From: Gigaspora margarita
Lineage: Eukaryota > Glomeromycota > Glomeromycetes > Diversisporales > Gigasporaceae
Length of the DNA stretch: 64,000 nucleotides
NCBI GenBank assembly: GCA_009809945.1
Contig: WTPW01000404.1
Coordinates: 311,171 to 375,170 of the forward strand
Direction of reading: 5' to 3'
Below the pieces are notes generated by a model. The model was not told the DNA's origin. It ran no database searches and saw only the letters and a program-made list of their open reading frames with translations. Positions 1-11,690 of this stretch are shown here, in pieces (positions within the stretch are counted from its first letter, which is position 1; each line of letters begins with the position of its first letter). The translations under genes were made by a program, and so were the position numbers.

Positions 1-1504
1 TGTACTACATGCGCAGTGTAACATTTCTCGGATTTTTTTTTATATCATATTATCGTTATCCTTTTCAAAAAAGCGTAGTTTGCCTTTTTCTAGCGTTGAA
101 ATTATTGTAATTATTATAAAACAAGGTAAATCCTGTATATCGACTGCTTGAGAGCAACATTGGCAACTGACTTAATTGAGAAGGTTGTTTCAGAAAACCA
201 TTAGCTTTTTCCACAATAGGTAGAAATTGTCAACTCCTGACACTCACTCGATATTAGTAATATCTAAATCTTAGTAAACTTCTCTTATCATTTATTAATT
301 TGTATCAAAAATATAAAAGATAAACCAAGAACTAACATCTCTCTCTACTAAATCATGTCACAATTAAAAATGCTAATAATGCATCTTAACACTACTTGAT
401 GAGTATAATTTTAGCGAGTTAATTAAAGCTGTGAATTTCCAAAAAAATAGAGTATTTATTGAGCATATTCTACTAATTTAAATATATGTATGTCAGAAAA
501 TATAATTTTAATATATTACTTTCATGGCATTTTGGCTATGTTCAATGAAAATTGTATTTGGACTTTGACAAATAATATGTTCAAGGACTAATCCAAATAA
601 TGTCATAACTGACATGTTAAAAGATCACAACTGACTCTGGTCATAACTTCTGATAAGGGCGTTCCAGGTATGCCATGGCATCCGGCATATAATATAGGTC
701 ATTCTCATTAGAATAAATTCTACAGTGAAGATAAGCGATGTTTGATCAAAACTAGTCTATTTAAATTTCTTTCAATGTGTTTATTTATAATATTTTGATG
801 TTTTAAAAATTTTTACTAATAGAACGAACCATGAAGTAAGAATGATATATACGGTTCTTTATTATATAATTAATTAAAGAAATACATTCATTTAAAATGT
901 ATAATATATTGTAAAAAGACAAAATAATGGCTATTAGTCAACGTATCCGCATTAATTGTTTATTTGTCAAAATAATCAAACGTGTTCACATCAAATTTTT
1001 AATGTTTCTTCTTTGTAAATTTTATATGTAGAAATATTAAATTCTTCAATTTCAAAGTTCATAAATTCTTCAATATTTATTTTTATTACATTAATTCAAT
1101 AATTTCTATCTATTACCTTACGGGTTATAGTTGCAGTCATAATGTGGTTTAAGTACTATTAACAATTGTTGACCAGAGTCAAAGTAGAATTTTTTTTATT
1201 GCTGTCAAGTTACCTTTGTCACTTTCTGAATCACGTCTAATATTAGGACGAGAACATACGCGGCTTATCTTTTTGACGTAACAAGTTTCTGCATCTATAG
1301 TATCTATTGATTTCTTGGTTAACAATGCAACTTCATGATTGATTGATCACAATGTGCAGCTGTGATCACTAGCCCTATGTGTTGATGAAGTCACACTAGG
1401 GTTATTATCATGAGGATAACCTGATTTGTGGCTTATATGAAAAAGGTAATAGCATATGTTTGTATGCAATGGATTATAGATGCATGTAATAAATTTAGAT
1501 ATGC
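1..1504. other. AT-rich intergenic sequence, no gene seen
   Basis: No reading frame here looks like a protein. The sequence is AT-rich with short poly-T and poly-A runs. The only structure I noticed is a 12-base inverted pair around TGACTCTGGTCA (near 634 and 1169), too short to interpret. Confidence 0.6.
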
Positions 1505-1675
1505 AGAGATTATAAAGATACATGTGGGAGTAAATGGTGTATCTCAGTGCTTTCTTTCTTCGCTTGTCTTGTCACTTGTTCTCTTCAGTGCCCGATTATG
1601 ATCTGGTTCCCATTCCTCCCGCCCTCTCTCATTCATTGCATCTAGCACCTAGCGCCCTGCCTGTTGTCATATGTA

Positions 1676-1912
1676 ATGAGTTGAATACGCCGCACCGTAG
1701 CATGGGCTCGTACTCACTGATGTTGTCATGTGAAACTGAGTTGAATGCTCCGCACCATAGCGTGGGCTCGAACTCGTTGAGGTTGTCATGTGTTCTGAGT
1801 TGAATGCGCTGCACCATAGCATGGGCTCGAACTCGCTGTTATAAAAATTGATGTTGTATATAATGAGTTAGATGTGCCGCACCATAAGTGTGGGCTTGGA
1901 CTCGCTATTAGG
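1676..1912. repeat. Tandem repeat of ~60 bp, about four units
   Basis: About four degenerate copies of a ~60-base unit with the core GCACCATAGCGTGGGCTCGA followed by ACTCGCTGTTATA. Copies begin near 1680, 1740, 1799 and 1866. A further solo copy lies at about 4562-4630, inside the hAT-type element at 4091-5877, so the unit is dispersed as well as tandem. Short open frames across it are by-products of the repeat period. Confidence 0.8.
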
Positions 1913-1962
1913 AAAAAAATAAAAGATACACCATACCTTAGCGTTGGCGATCCTCAATGGGG

Positions 1963-3206
1963 CAAAACTTACGTTTTTGATACTCCTGACTTACTTTTTT
2001 GATACTGATCGACATGCAGATCCCGGTAAAAATAAAAAATTTAAAAACTTTGAGCGAAGATATCTTGACAACTTTTACTTGAATCTGATAATACCTTTTC
2101 GTTTTGAATTCTATGGATTCATAGAATTCAAATAAAAAAATTTTCATCAAATTTAGCCATGTGGTTGTCGAGATATCTTCGCTCAAAATCAGAGAAAATC
2201 AAAATGCTTATCAAATAGAAGCAGCGCCAAATTCCTCTCTAACTTTGAGCGAAGATATCTCGATAACCATCTGACCAAATTCGATAAAACTTTTTTATTT
2301 GAATCCTATGGATTCATAGAATTCGAATAAAAAAATTTTCATCGAATTTATTCAAGTGGCTATCAAGGTATCTTCGCTCGAAATTAGAGAAAAATAAAAC
2401 GCCTATCAAAATAGAAATTTTCTCTCTAACTTTGAGTGAAGATATCTCGATAACAGCCTGTCCAAATTCAATAAAACATTTTATCTTTCAATTCTATGCA
2501 TTCATAAAATTTAAATAAAAATTTTCATTGCTTTTAGTCAAGTAGGTGTTGAGAAATCTTCGCTCAAAGTTGGAGAGAAAATTTGCATAAATTTTATTTT
2601 GATGCGCATTTTGATTTTTTTTTTTTTGAGCGAAGATATCTCGACAACCACTTGATTAAATACGATTAAATTTTTTTTATTTGTATTCTATGAATCCATA
2701 GAATTCAAATAAAAAAAGTTTTATCGAATTCAGCTATATAGTTATTGAGGTATCTTTGCTCAAAGTTAAAAAGAAAATTTGGCGCAGCTTTTATTTTGAT
2801 AGATGTTTTGATTTTTCTCTAAAGATATCTTGATAACCATCTGACTAAATTCGATGAAAATTTTTTGATTCGAATTCTATGAATCCATAGGATTCAAATA
2901 AAAAAAGTTTTATTGAATTTGGTCAGATGGTTATCGAGATATCTTCGCTCAAAGTTAGAGAGGAATTTGGTGCTGCTTCTATTTTGATAGGCGTTTTGAT
3001 TTTTCTCTGATTTTGAGCGAAGATACCTCGACAACCACATGGCTAAATTTGATGAAAATTTTTTTATTTGAATTCTATGGATCCATAGAATTCAAACCAA
3101 AAAGGTATTATCAGATTCAATGGGAAATTGTCAAGACATCTTCGCTCAAAGCATGTCGATTAGTATCAAAAGAGTAAGTGCAGGAGTATCAAAAATGTAA
3201 GTTTTG
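1963..3206. mobile_element. Foldback DNA element with six ~190-bp palindromic modules
   Basis: Both ends read CAAAACTTAC inward and form a terminal inverted repeat of about 55 bases (through TGATACTCCTG and ATCGACATGC). The element is flanked by a perfect 11-base direct repeat, CCTCAATGGGG, at 1952-1962 and 3207-3217. The interior holds six palindromic modules with centres (CTATGGATTCATAG-like) starting near 2111, 2306, 2494, 2688, 2877 and 3074. Each module is flanked by GAGCGAAGATATCTCGA and its reverse complement. There is no coding capacity. Long inverted repeats plus a 9-11-base duplication suggest a Mutator-like foldback. The superfamily is inferred; the structure is seen directly. Confidence 0.85.
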
Positions 3207-3225
3207 CCTCAATGGGGCTTAATCC

Positions 3226-3300
3226 ATAGAGTTGTTATGAGCACAGTATACGTAGAGTTGTTATGAGTATTGTAGAGTTGTTATAAGCACAGTATTAATA
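3226..3300. repeat. Short tandem repeat GTAGAGTTGTTATGAGCA
   Basis: Three degenerate copies of a ~24-base unit (GTAGAGTTGTTATGAGCACAGTAT type) just right of the foldback element. Confidence 0.7.
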
Positions 3301-3538
3301 GTAGAAGAGAAAAGTGAAGGAGTGGAGCACTACTCCCATTATGTATCTTCATAATCTCTAATAAAGAGAGTGTTTAATATGAAATCTGAGCAAGAATAAT
3401 AAATCTAGCAAAAATGGTTAAATAAATATTTTATTGAAATCGATAATTTGATTATGCATCGCATTGACTTTATTGAAATTTTATCTTAAATTTTCTGCTT
3501 GGCGCAATAATATAATCTTTAATGTATAATTAAATTAT

Positions 3539-6500
3539 GAGAATAACTACACTTAACCGGGGGGAAAGCACCTCTCCGGTTACACAACAGGATCTACATA
3601 TATATATCTGCATAACAGGATCTACATGCATACGTATTTTTTATTTTTTTTATTTTTTATTTTTTTTGTATTGTAGTATTGTTTTTTTTTTGTATCATAC
3701 TAATCATTTTTTTTTCTTCTAACCTTGGATACTTCGCTCTGGTTTGTCATTGTTGGTGTTGTTGTTGGTGTTGTAGTAATTGGTGTTTTAGTCGTGGTTG
3801 TGTTTTTGGCCATGTTATTAGTGTCATTGTAAGTGACGCCATAGGGATTTTTTTACAATCAAGTCTTTTGACTGCCGTTTTCTGGTGATAAATATAGCAT
3901 TTTTTTCTCTGTTATACTATCTTTTCTTCTTTTACTAACTAGTTTTCTTTTTGCAGTTGTGTTATTTTTTTGTTTGTTGAATTCGTTATCACTGTTTCTT
4001 CAGGTCATCATTCATTATCGGTGTCATTAAAGCCTCAAGGTTAGGGTTAGGGTAAGCCAGAATTGTGCCAAATTCTGGGAGGGGTCTATTTAGAGATGGG
4101 AAAAATGCGCATTTTATAATAAAATGCGCATGAATGCACATTAATGCGCATGATATATAAAATGCGCATGATACCGCATGATAAAAATTTTTTTAATTTT
4201 TATCTTAATTATTGATAATACATCTAAATAAAGATACTACATATTGATTCTGAATCAGATTTGGTCTACATATATAAAGTTTTACAAATTAACTAATTGC
4301 AAACTTCATCATTGCTTATCTTTTATATAATTTGAGTATACTAACACCTGACCCATGGCACTGCCATGGGAGCTTTTAAAAAACTTTAAAATCTTAGTTA
4401 AAAACTGTAAATTCTCATTATAAATATCTAAGTTAGTTTACATTGGATCGTCACAAAAAATTCTGTTACTGAACATACTATTCTATTAACTACAGTATAT
4501 GGATAAGATTGAGTTGTTTGCATTAAGATTGTAACATGCAAATAATTATATGTCGCAATAATTACGCACCATAGTGTGGGCTTGAACCCGCTGTTATAAA
4601 AATTAATATTATATGTAATGAATTGAATAACTAAGTTATTTGGTTTGCTTCTTTAAATGAACTAGATGGTATATTAAAAACTTGGAAACCAATCGCTACT
4701 TCTTAGATATAAAGGATTTAAATAGTATCGACATCTTAATTTAAATTTTCTCACTATCTGATTACTGTCTTTGGATATAGCAAATCAAAAATGGAAGTGC
4801 AATTGAAATTTATTACGCAGCGACAATTACCGTTCATTATACACTCACATATGAAATTAGTAGATATTTTTGTGCAGACAGGACATTTGTGACTGCGGGA
4901 TAAATTTATTTATTTTGATTGATTCCCTTACAATGTCATTTTTTGCAAGTACAGAATTTGTATTGGCATTCGCTGACACATTTCTTCACAATTATATTAT
5001 CTCATATCAATTGTTAATGAATTTGAATTGTGATGACATTCTTGATTATAACTTGCTCATCGGGTTATATAACCAATCAAAAAGCGTTAAAGCACAATAA
5101 CTTGATTATATTACTATATTAGTTTTAGTACACTGATCACCTTTTGAACATATCTGTGATTTTATTGGTTGGTAAATCGACATAAATCTACGAATCTCTA
5201 AGAAAATTAGTTGATTATCAGATAATCTGGGCGGCAAAAAATTATGATCAAAATTTCTTGAAATTAATCATCTAAATATGGTTGAATGTAAATTTTTTTT
5301 ATATTTACTAATATATTAACTATTTTTTTTATTAATCTTAAATTTACCTATCGCAGAGCATTTGTCATGTTCTTGCACTTGTTCTTGCACTTGCACTTAT
5401 TCTTGCACTTATTCTTGAACTTGAAACCATTATACAAAACGTTTTCAAATTCATGAACTTTTTTTAGGCTAAAATAGTTTGTAAATTTTAGACAATCAAA
5501 CAACAAAAGTAAATTGGCAAATTCACGTTTCACAATTTTGTGTTGTTTTTAAGGACGTTAATAAGGGTGTTAAAAAATGTTATAATAATTACTTAAATGG
5601 TATAATAATTACTCAACCATGATAATCGTCATAATCATCTTATGTATTTCTGGTAGTTTTCCCACATTTTTTGAATAGACCAACAAAAATGTTAAAGCGA
5701 AAGATCCAGAATTGAAGTATATAGATAGATTAGAATGTTAATTACACTTATCTTATATTTAATTTTTCTATATAAAATTTTGATGGGATAAAATGTGCAT
5801 GATTCGGAAACATGCGCATTAATGCGCATTCATGCGCATGATTGAGAAATCATGTGCACGCATGAAACCCATCTCTAGGTCTATTAGGTTATTTTTGGAG
5901 GCGTCATTTGCTGGTAGATTTAATTGTGCGTGGTTTTACGAAGTTGCTGAAGTCGTCACTTGGAGTTGTTTTATGTAGTGCCTCGTTCGTATGTTGAAGT
6001 CATTGCATGGAGTCATCGTATGGTGGAATTGTTGCTTTGAGTCATCATATGATAGTGCTTTTGTTATTGGCAGTGCAGTGTTATTTCGCGTTGCCGCACT
6101 GCTGATGTTTTTCAGATAGGCGTCACTTTTTTTCTTAATTTTTTCTTTTTGTTTTGCTCTTTACTAACTCGTTTATTTTTCTTTTAGTCGTTGATTCATT
6201 GCCAGGTCTTCGTCATTGTTGGTGATTCTGTTAATTTCGCGTTGCTGTCGTCGTCGTCACCGGAGTAACACTGTTATAGTGCTGCAGTCGTTTTAGTGCT
6301 TCGTGATTTGTTGTTGTTGATTCCATAAGTTAAAGCTAGTGCAATTAATGCGAATTATGACCTGTCTGAAAGCATTATGTTGACGTTTGGTGTGAATTCT
6401 TTGTGCGTATGAGCTGCGTCAACTTGGTGGGTTAGTTGGATTTTAAGGCTAGGGTTAGGGTTGCGGGTTAAAGGTTAGAGTAAGGATAATTAGGACGCGA

Positions 6501-6756
6501 ACTAGAATTTAGAGTATATAGGTTAGGGCAAGGTTTTGGACAGAATTAGTGGAAGCGATGGTATTAGGTACTAGAAAGATTTATTATTATATACTATGTA
6601 TGTTACGAACATAAATATGATAAAATAATTAAATAACAATGATATAATAAATACATAAAATAATTGTATAATATAAAATCGATCATGCAATATCATTGGT
6701 CGATATGCAGATCGTGTAACCGGGAATTTTCCCCCCGGTTAAGATTAGCAATTCTC
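3539..6756. mobile_element. MULE-like non-autonomous element, copy A
   Basis: The left end starts GAGAATAACTACACTTAACC and GGGGGGAAA. The right end, read on the minus strand, starts GAGAATTGCTAATCTTAACC and GGGGGGAAA, and the inverted similarity continues through CCGGTTACAC. A perfect 9-base duplication, TTAAATTAT, flanks it (3530-3538 and 6757-6765). The interior is GT-rich (runs like GTTGTTGTTGGTGTTG and GTCGTCGT) with telomere-type TTAGGG tracts near 4041-4058 and 6452-6466. No transposase is seen. A hAT-type element (4091-5877) is nested inside; without it the element would be about 1.42 kb, close to copy B at 48833-50216 (1.38 kb). The 9-base duplication is typical of Mutator-like elements; superfamily assignment is inference. 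Confidence 0.85.
4091..5877. mobile_element. hAT-type non-autonomous element nested in copy A
   Basis: The ends TAGAGATGGG and CCCATCTCTA are inverted repeats. The subterminal regions carry repeated ATGCGCATGA and ATGCGCATTA motifs in inverted orientation at both ends. A perfect 8-base duplication, GGTCTATT, flanks it (4083-4090 and 5878-5885). An 8-base duplication with TAGAGATGGG-like ends is characteristic of hAT elements. No transposase reading frame is present. A solo copy of the 1.7-kb tandem unit lies within it at ~4562-4630. Confidence 0.85.
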
Positions 6757-6765
6757 TTAAATTAT

Positions 6766-8646
6766 ATATTAAAATCAAAGACTTCTTAAATTGTCAACAT
6801 CAATAAAGTTTAGCTTTTAAAGTGTACTGTATTATGTTTTTAGATTTCTTACACAGTATGTATGTTATGGGATGTAAAAGTCGCAATGCACATACTTTGT
6901 TTTGTACGTATTTGAGTAAAATATCTGACTCAAATAAAATCTTAATATTAATGCTAGTTCATATGTAAAATTAGAACTTAAACTTGAATGGATATTTTGA
7001 AATATTTTATATTCTTGAAAATTATTACATATTTGAAAAAATTTTGAATTTGCAAGCTTATTGTTAAAAAATAAAGTGTTTGCGAACTTTAATGCTAAAA
7101 CTTTTTCCAGATTACTAGTTCAACTTTTTTTTTTATGTTAGAGGTTCAGTTCAGATTCAGTATTCGGTTGATTAGGCTAGAAAGACAAATATCGCAAGAT
7201 TTAGTTTGCTATCTTTAATGAAATTATTTATAATAAATGTTTTCAATATTTTTTCATTTTAATAAGTTATTATCAAATGGTATCATATTATAAAGATAAA
7301 ATGCTTTCGCAATAATGAATTATAATATTAGTAACAACAATGATAATTATTGTTATGATTTAATTATATTTATAATCAAACCATATTATTAACGCAGAAT
7401 TTTTCGAGGTGTCCTTGGAGTAGTTTAAAATCTTCATTACGAAACTTTGTTGTGTTTCTGGAAATTTGACAGAAATGTCGAGGTTTTATATCAATGTAAA
7501 AATCTTAATCATTGTATGCTAATTTTTTATACTGTATGATACCATGTATAATTTTTGTTTTGATTACATAGTATATCGAATATCCCAATGTAACATCCAA
7601 AGTCACCTCAAACATTCGATGAATTTTGTAATTTTATGGTAGGAAGAAATTTTACTGTCAAAAGACAAAGTCAAAGTGGTAGGCTAGGCCAAGATACATA
7701 AACTATCCCATTAAATGTCATAATTCAATCTTGTTTAAAATCAAAATCTTCTTAGAGAACTAATGATCACTGATACAAAAACTATAACATTTAATAAGTA
7801 AACCCAATGTATTTCTTCGAATCCACATCCAAGTTATGAATACAATCAGAATCATTCAACTCTTTTATTGACTTAATAGCACAATCTAAAAGTCGATAGG
7901 ATTATATTTGTAAAAATCTCTTTTTTTTCTTTAATTTCATATATCTCATTGGATTTTTTTTTATAATTATGAAAATGAGATATGCATTCTTAAATCATTT
8001 TGGATTACCAATTCGTTATAGAATTCCGTGAACTATCTTAAATAACAATGCTAAGACCGGATTTTAACATACATAAAATTTTTTTATTTGTAAGTTATAT
8101 GAAAAATCATGGGTTCGCACAAGGACCAGGAATGTGCGTGAACATATGTTTGCACTTAGAAAGGGTATATTTCAACCAGATTGGTTTTTTGGGAAACTAA
8201 AAATGAATTTGAAAAAATGTATACAGTATAGAAGTTAGATCACATTTAAGTATGCCATTATCTTATAATTATGATCGTTTAAGTATCGAAATTCACGACA
8301 CACCAATTTATTTCTTCCAGATTTCTGGTTTAAACCACATTTGGGTGCCATATTGTGAATTAATGTGTTTATAATTATAGATACATTTATAAATATCAAT
8401 ATATACTGTATATACACCTTTGTCAAATAAATTTAATATTAAACCGATGTTTACAGTACCTAACTGATAAAGTCCTAAAGTTGCGAGTTCCAAATAATTT
8501 ATTGTGTTTAAGGTCCACATTTGAGATTTGAATCGGGGTTTTTTTATTAAATATTTTATATTTTGATCTTGACAATTTACATAGTTGATCAGCTTAACTA
8601 TATTTAAAAATTAACACTAATATATTTATATGATACTAATCTAACA
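6766..8646. other. AT-rich intergenic sequence, no gene seen
   Basis: No credible gene. The stretch at about 7975-8530 resembles, in degraded form, the stretch at about 9430-9930 (shared order of GAGATATGCATT-, AAGTTATAT- and TTTCTTCCAGATT-like blocks). This points to an old local duplication that included part of the F-box-type locus. Short open frames at 8235-8520 show no recognisable domain. Confidence 0.5.
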
Positions 8647-8648
8647 TA

Positions 8649-8956
8649 TGGGGTCATTCACATTAAAAAGGCCCATTTTGCAAATTTTTTGAAAAATGAG
8701 TTTTCATTAAATTCATGTAAATTTTGACATGACTGACATTTTTCAATTATAAATGAAAGGCGATTTACATAATAAAAAATGGAGATAATGTAAAAGAAAA
8801 GCTACACGAGGCTCTCTAAGGTACAAGTGCATCACGAGATTACCCGATAGTCGCCTGTTATTTTTAACCAATCAAAATCGTGAAATTTGCTTAATCCCGG
8901 ATCAGTCCGAAAATCAAAACTATTGCAAAATGGGCCTTTTAGTATGAATAACCCCA
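8649..8956. mobile_element. TA-flanked MITE, TGGGGT ends
   Basis: A 308-base element with inverted ends. The left end reads TGGGGTCATTCACATTAAAA then AGGCCCATTTTGCAA. The right end, on the minus strand, reads TGGGGTTATTCATACTAAAA then GGCCCATTTTGCAA. TA dinucleotides flank it at 8647-8648 and 8957-8958. This fits a Tc1/mariner- or pogo-type non-autonomous element. No coding capacity. Confidence 0.8.
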
Positions 8957-8989
8957 TATGCCTCCACTTCGTTTCTTAAATCATCATCT

Positions 8990-9150
8990 AACCTTTTTTT
9001 TTTTTACACCCTCGTAATTTAAAATACTGTTTTGTATGTAGAATGCAATTAGAGCTTTGTATTTTTCTCCCTATAAATGTGATATTATCAGTGTTTTCAA
9101 AGGTGCATTGCAATAATTGAACAAATATCAATAGTGCTCGGCACAATCTA
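8990..9150 (-). pseudogene. F-box/LRR-type gene tail, decayed copy
   Basis: On the minus strand this stretch encodes broken pieces similar to the C-terminal part of the F-box-type locus at 10063-11690. Residues like NYCNAPLKTLIISH and KALIAFYIQNSILNYEG align with NHCNAPLQRLIINQH and KAIIEFCMQNRTLQYVG there. Several stops and frame changes interrupt it. It looks like an old tandem duplicate of the neighbouring gene. Confidence 0.55.
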
Positions 9151-10062
9151 ATGAAAATACAAAATTTTGACGGAATATTCTTAATTCTGCTAACAAACTA
9201 ATAATGATTACTAATGCAATTTAAAAGAAAATACGTGATAAATAAACTAAAAGTATTTCTGAAAAATTTGATCCGCACTAACATTTTGCACTACAGACAG
9301 GACATTTGATTTTTTTTTATTATAAAAATCTCATTTGTTCATAACTAATATAATTACACTAACTATAATGCATTTAATATTCTCTTATAAAATTATCTCC
9401 ATCATGGGTATCTTCACATTTTTATCAGTCATTTTATTCATATGAAAAGGAGATATGTATTTTTGAAATCATGTTGAATTAACAATTTATTATAGATATT
9501 TTCAAAAAGATGCAAAATCACAACTACTACTTCCTACAGCATATGGAAAGCCAATATAATCTGGATCTGCGACCATTGACACCTTTTTCAAAACACTATC
9601 TAACTTTTTTTCACATGCAAGTTATATAAAAATAGCCATTCGCTCAGCGAACCAGGAAAGTATTTACATTAAAGAGGCTATACCCTTAACTTTTATTGTG
9701 ATCAAATTTTATGAGAACATTTTGTGGATTATAACAAAAAAAAAAAACAAGGTATGCATTTAGAAAAGGCATATAGATTTATGTTTTATTTCTTCTGGGT
9801 TGTTTATTAAATCAAACACTTGGCGCTGTGTTATGAATTAATTTGTTTTAATTATTAATCTATTTAAAATGATATTTAATCTAGTTGTAAATACTAAGGT
9901 TTGTGATTTATTATTGTTTAGAACCCTTAATTGATATATTGGTCAGTTTATTATATTTTGATTTGATTTTTTTGTGGTTTCATAATTTGGCCAGCTTAAC
10001 TACATTGGCAATAGTACTCACAAAATATGCCTTAAATATTTTTGATCCAGATTTTACAAAAA
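9151..10062. other. AT-rich spacer between the two F-box gene remnants
   Basis: No gene seen. About 9430-9930 is a weak, diverged duplicate of about 7975-8530. A poly-A run lies near 9736. Confidence 0.5.
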
Positions 10063-11690
10063 TTAGCAATTAACAATACGTTCATAAGGTATCATCAATT
10101 TAACATATGAGTCCACCTCCTCCCTAATATTATCATTCAAACTCCAATATCTGGCGAGACCCACGTATTGCAAGGTTCTGTTTTGCATACAAAATTCGAT
10201 TATTGCTTTAGTAGATTTCTCGTAATCATGTTGATTAATAATTAGTCTTTGTAAAGGAGCATTGCAATGATTGAGCAAAATTTCAATACATGAATTTTAA
10301 CCAAGAATCCCTTAATTCAAGATAATGCAATTTTCGTCAATAATTCTGCAAAATGCATAACTCGTTTTTTTCAGTTCTTCTTCTGATATGTCGTCAACAA
10401 TGCACCATAATGAACTTAATGTGAGAAATTGAAGCTTTTGTAAATTACCAATAAACTCTAAAAGTTTTGTGGAAAATTCAATATTCGAAATGTTGAGATA
10501 CCGTACAGCGCGGACTATAGTACCCCGGGTACGTTACATTCCACGGGCAAATTCCAAGTTAGTACCCGGGTACTATACTAAGCGATTTTTCAAATGAAAA
10601 ATTTTTTTACATATGATATACCCCCGGGTATTTTATATTCCATCATATAATTTTTTTGAGGAGGGTACTTTGATATGGGGTACTATAGTCCGCGCTGTAC
10701 GGTATGTAATATTTGGGCAGAATGACTTAAGTACTTCTAATAATAATGATTCTTCTTGAATTTTATCATCTGATACAAGTTTTAATCGTTGTAGTGATAT
10801 GCCAAACTTTTCTAAATTTAATGCTATATCCTTTGAATCTATCAGGCAATCAACTACCTCTAAAACCTCTAAAGTGTTGATTTTAATATAATCTAATATT
10901 TTCAATGGTATCACATAGTCGCAATACCTAATACGCAGTATTTCTATGTTTTTACAATTTTTCAATACCTCAAACTCTGTGCTAAAAGCACAATAGTCTA
11001 TTAAACTTCTTGTAATGAACTTTTTTGGCTCTCTAAAGCTGAAATGATGCCATAGAACTTTGTAGGACATTTTTCTCTACCAATTAAGCCAAATTGCTTA
11101 AGTTGATCTTGTGATTTAATCATCCATATAAGTGTATGAAAGAATACTATCTCATCCTCATGATATTTATTTTCAAATTCAAGTTCAAAAGTATTAATTT
11201 TCATAGAATTTTTTGCCAAGCTTCTTAATACGTAGTAGCATTATAAATGCTGTCGAATGTTGTTGTACGTACTGATAAAATTTGAAGTTGTGAAAATATA
11301 GATCATTTTTTTCTAATGAGTAGATAATTTCTGGATTAATTTCATGATTAAAATATAATTTGTGCAAAGTAGCCCACTCTCAACAAATAATTTTATTAAT
11401 AAATTAATAATGCGATTCTTTGATGATTTATCGAATTCAAAATAAATCCACTTTTTAACCGTAATTTCTAAACGATTTAGATCAAAAACCTTTAGAAACC
11501 TTGCATAATTGAATAGTGTTTTAGAAATTTCTGTATTTATCCACATTCTTTTAAAACTAATTTTTCATCCTCGCCAAGAGACGAAAAATATGTAGAAATA
11601 AATAATGGGGTTTTTTATTCAAACTAAAATGGATCTTGCAAAGAATAGGAATTGGGCTTTAATGAGCTTTTCGATTCGGTGTAGAAAGGT
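10063..11690 (-). pseudogene. F-box/leucine-rich-repeat-type gene, broken
   Basis: Minus-strand remains of a Glomeromycotina-style F-box/LRR protein; such proteins would act as substrate adaptors of SCF ubiquitin ligases. From the 5' side: an N-terminal segment with DEKLVLKECG (about 11545-11670); then EISKTLFNYARFLKVFDLNR (frame ending 11313); then INTFELEFENKYHEDEIVFF (11001-11219). Next is a leucine-rich part with NCKNIEILRIRYCDY, NTLEVLEVVDC and SLQRLKLVSDD (10720-11000), and finally a tail ending YERIVNC (10063-10278). Breaks: stops in the N-terminal segment, a frame change near 11000, a MITE insertion at 10501-10692, and a stop plus frame change near 10280-10310. No start codon in a good context is visible. 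Family assignment rests on these patterns. The F-box motif itself is not intact. Confidence 0.6.
10501..10692. mobile_element. TA-flanked MITE inserted in the F-box-type gene
   Basis: A 192-base element with near-perfect inverted ends (CCGTACAGCGCGGACTATAG at the left, its complement at the right, continuing through TACCCC). TA flanks it at 10499-10500 and 10693-10694. Removing the element and one TA rejoins the minus-strand frame, CPNITY followed by LNISNIEF, across the site, showing insertion into formerly coding sequence. The high GC and near-identical arms suggest it is young. Confidence 0.85.

Larger units (their letters stand above)
1505..3359. mobile_element. Outer inverted-repeat element holding a satellite and a foldback
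   Basis: The left end AGAGATTATAAAGATACAT (from 1505) is matched in inverted orientation by the right end finishing at 3359 (AGAGATTATGAAGATACAT on the minus strand). The similarity runs inward with a shared GGGAGTA and, more loosely, a CTTTC/CTTTTCTC tract for roughly 55 bases. No transposase frame is present, so it would be non-autonomous. I could not find a convincing target-site duplication. Inside lie a tandem repeat (1676-1912) and a separately delimited foldback element (1963-3206), so the foldback probably jumped into this one. Confidence 0.6.

Noticed and set aside
1534-1817. Paired plus- and minus-strand frames
   Set aside because: They follow the ~60-base tandem repeat, and the residues repeat with the DNA unit.
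2111-3090. Regularly spaced palindromic repeats suggesting a CRISPR-like array
   Set aside because: The units are ~190 bases long, the intervals between palindromes are themselves repeated, and the whole sits between transposon-type inverted repeats with a target duplication.
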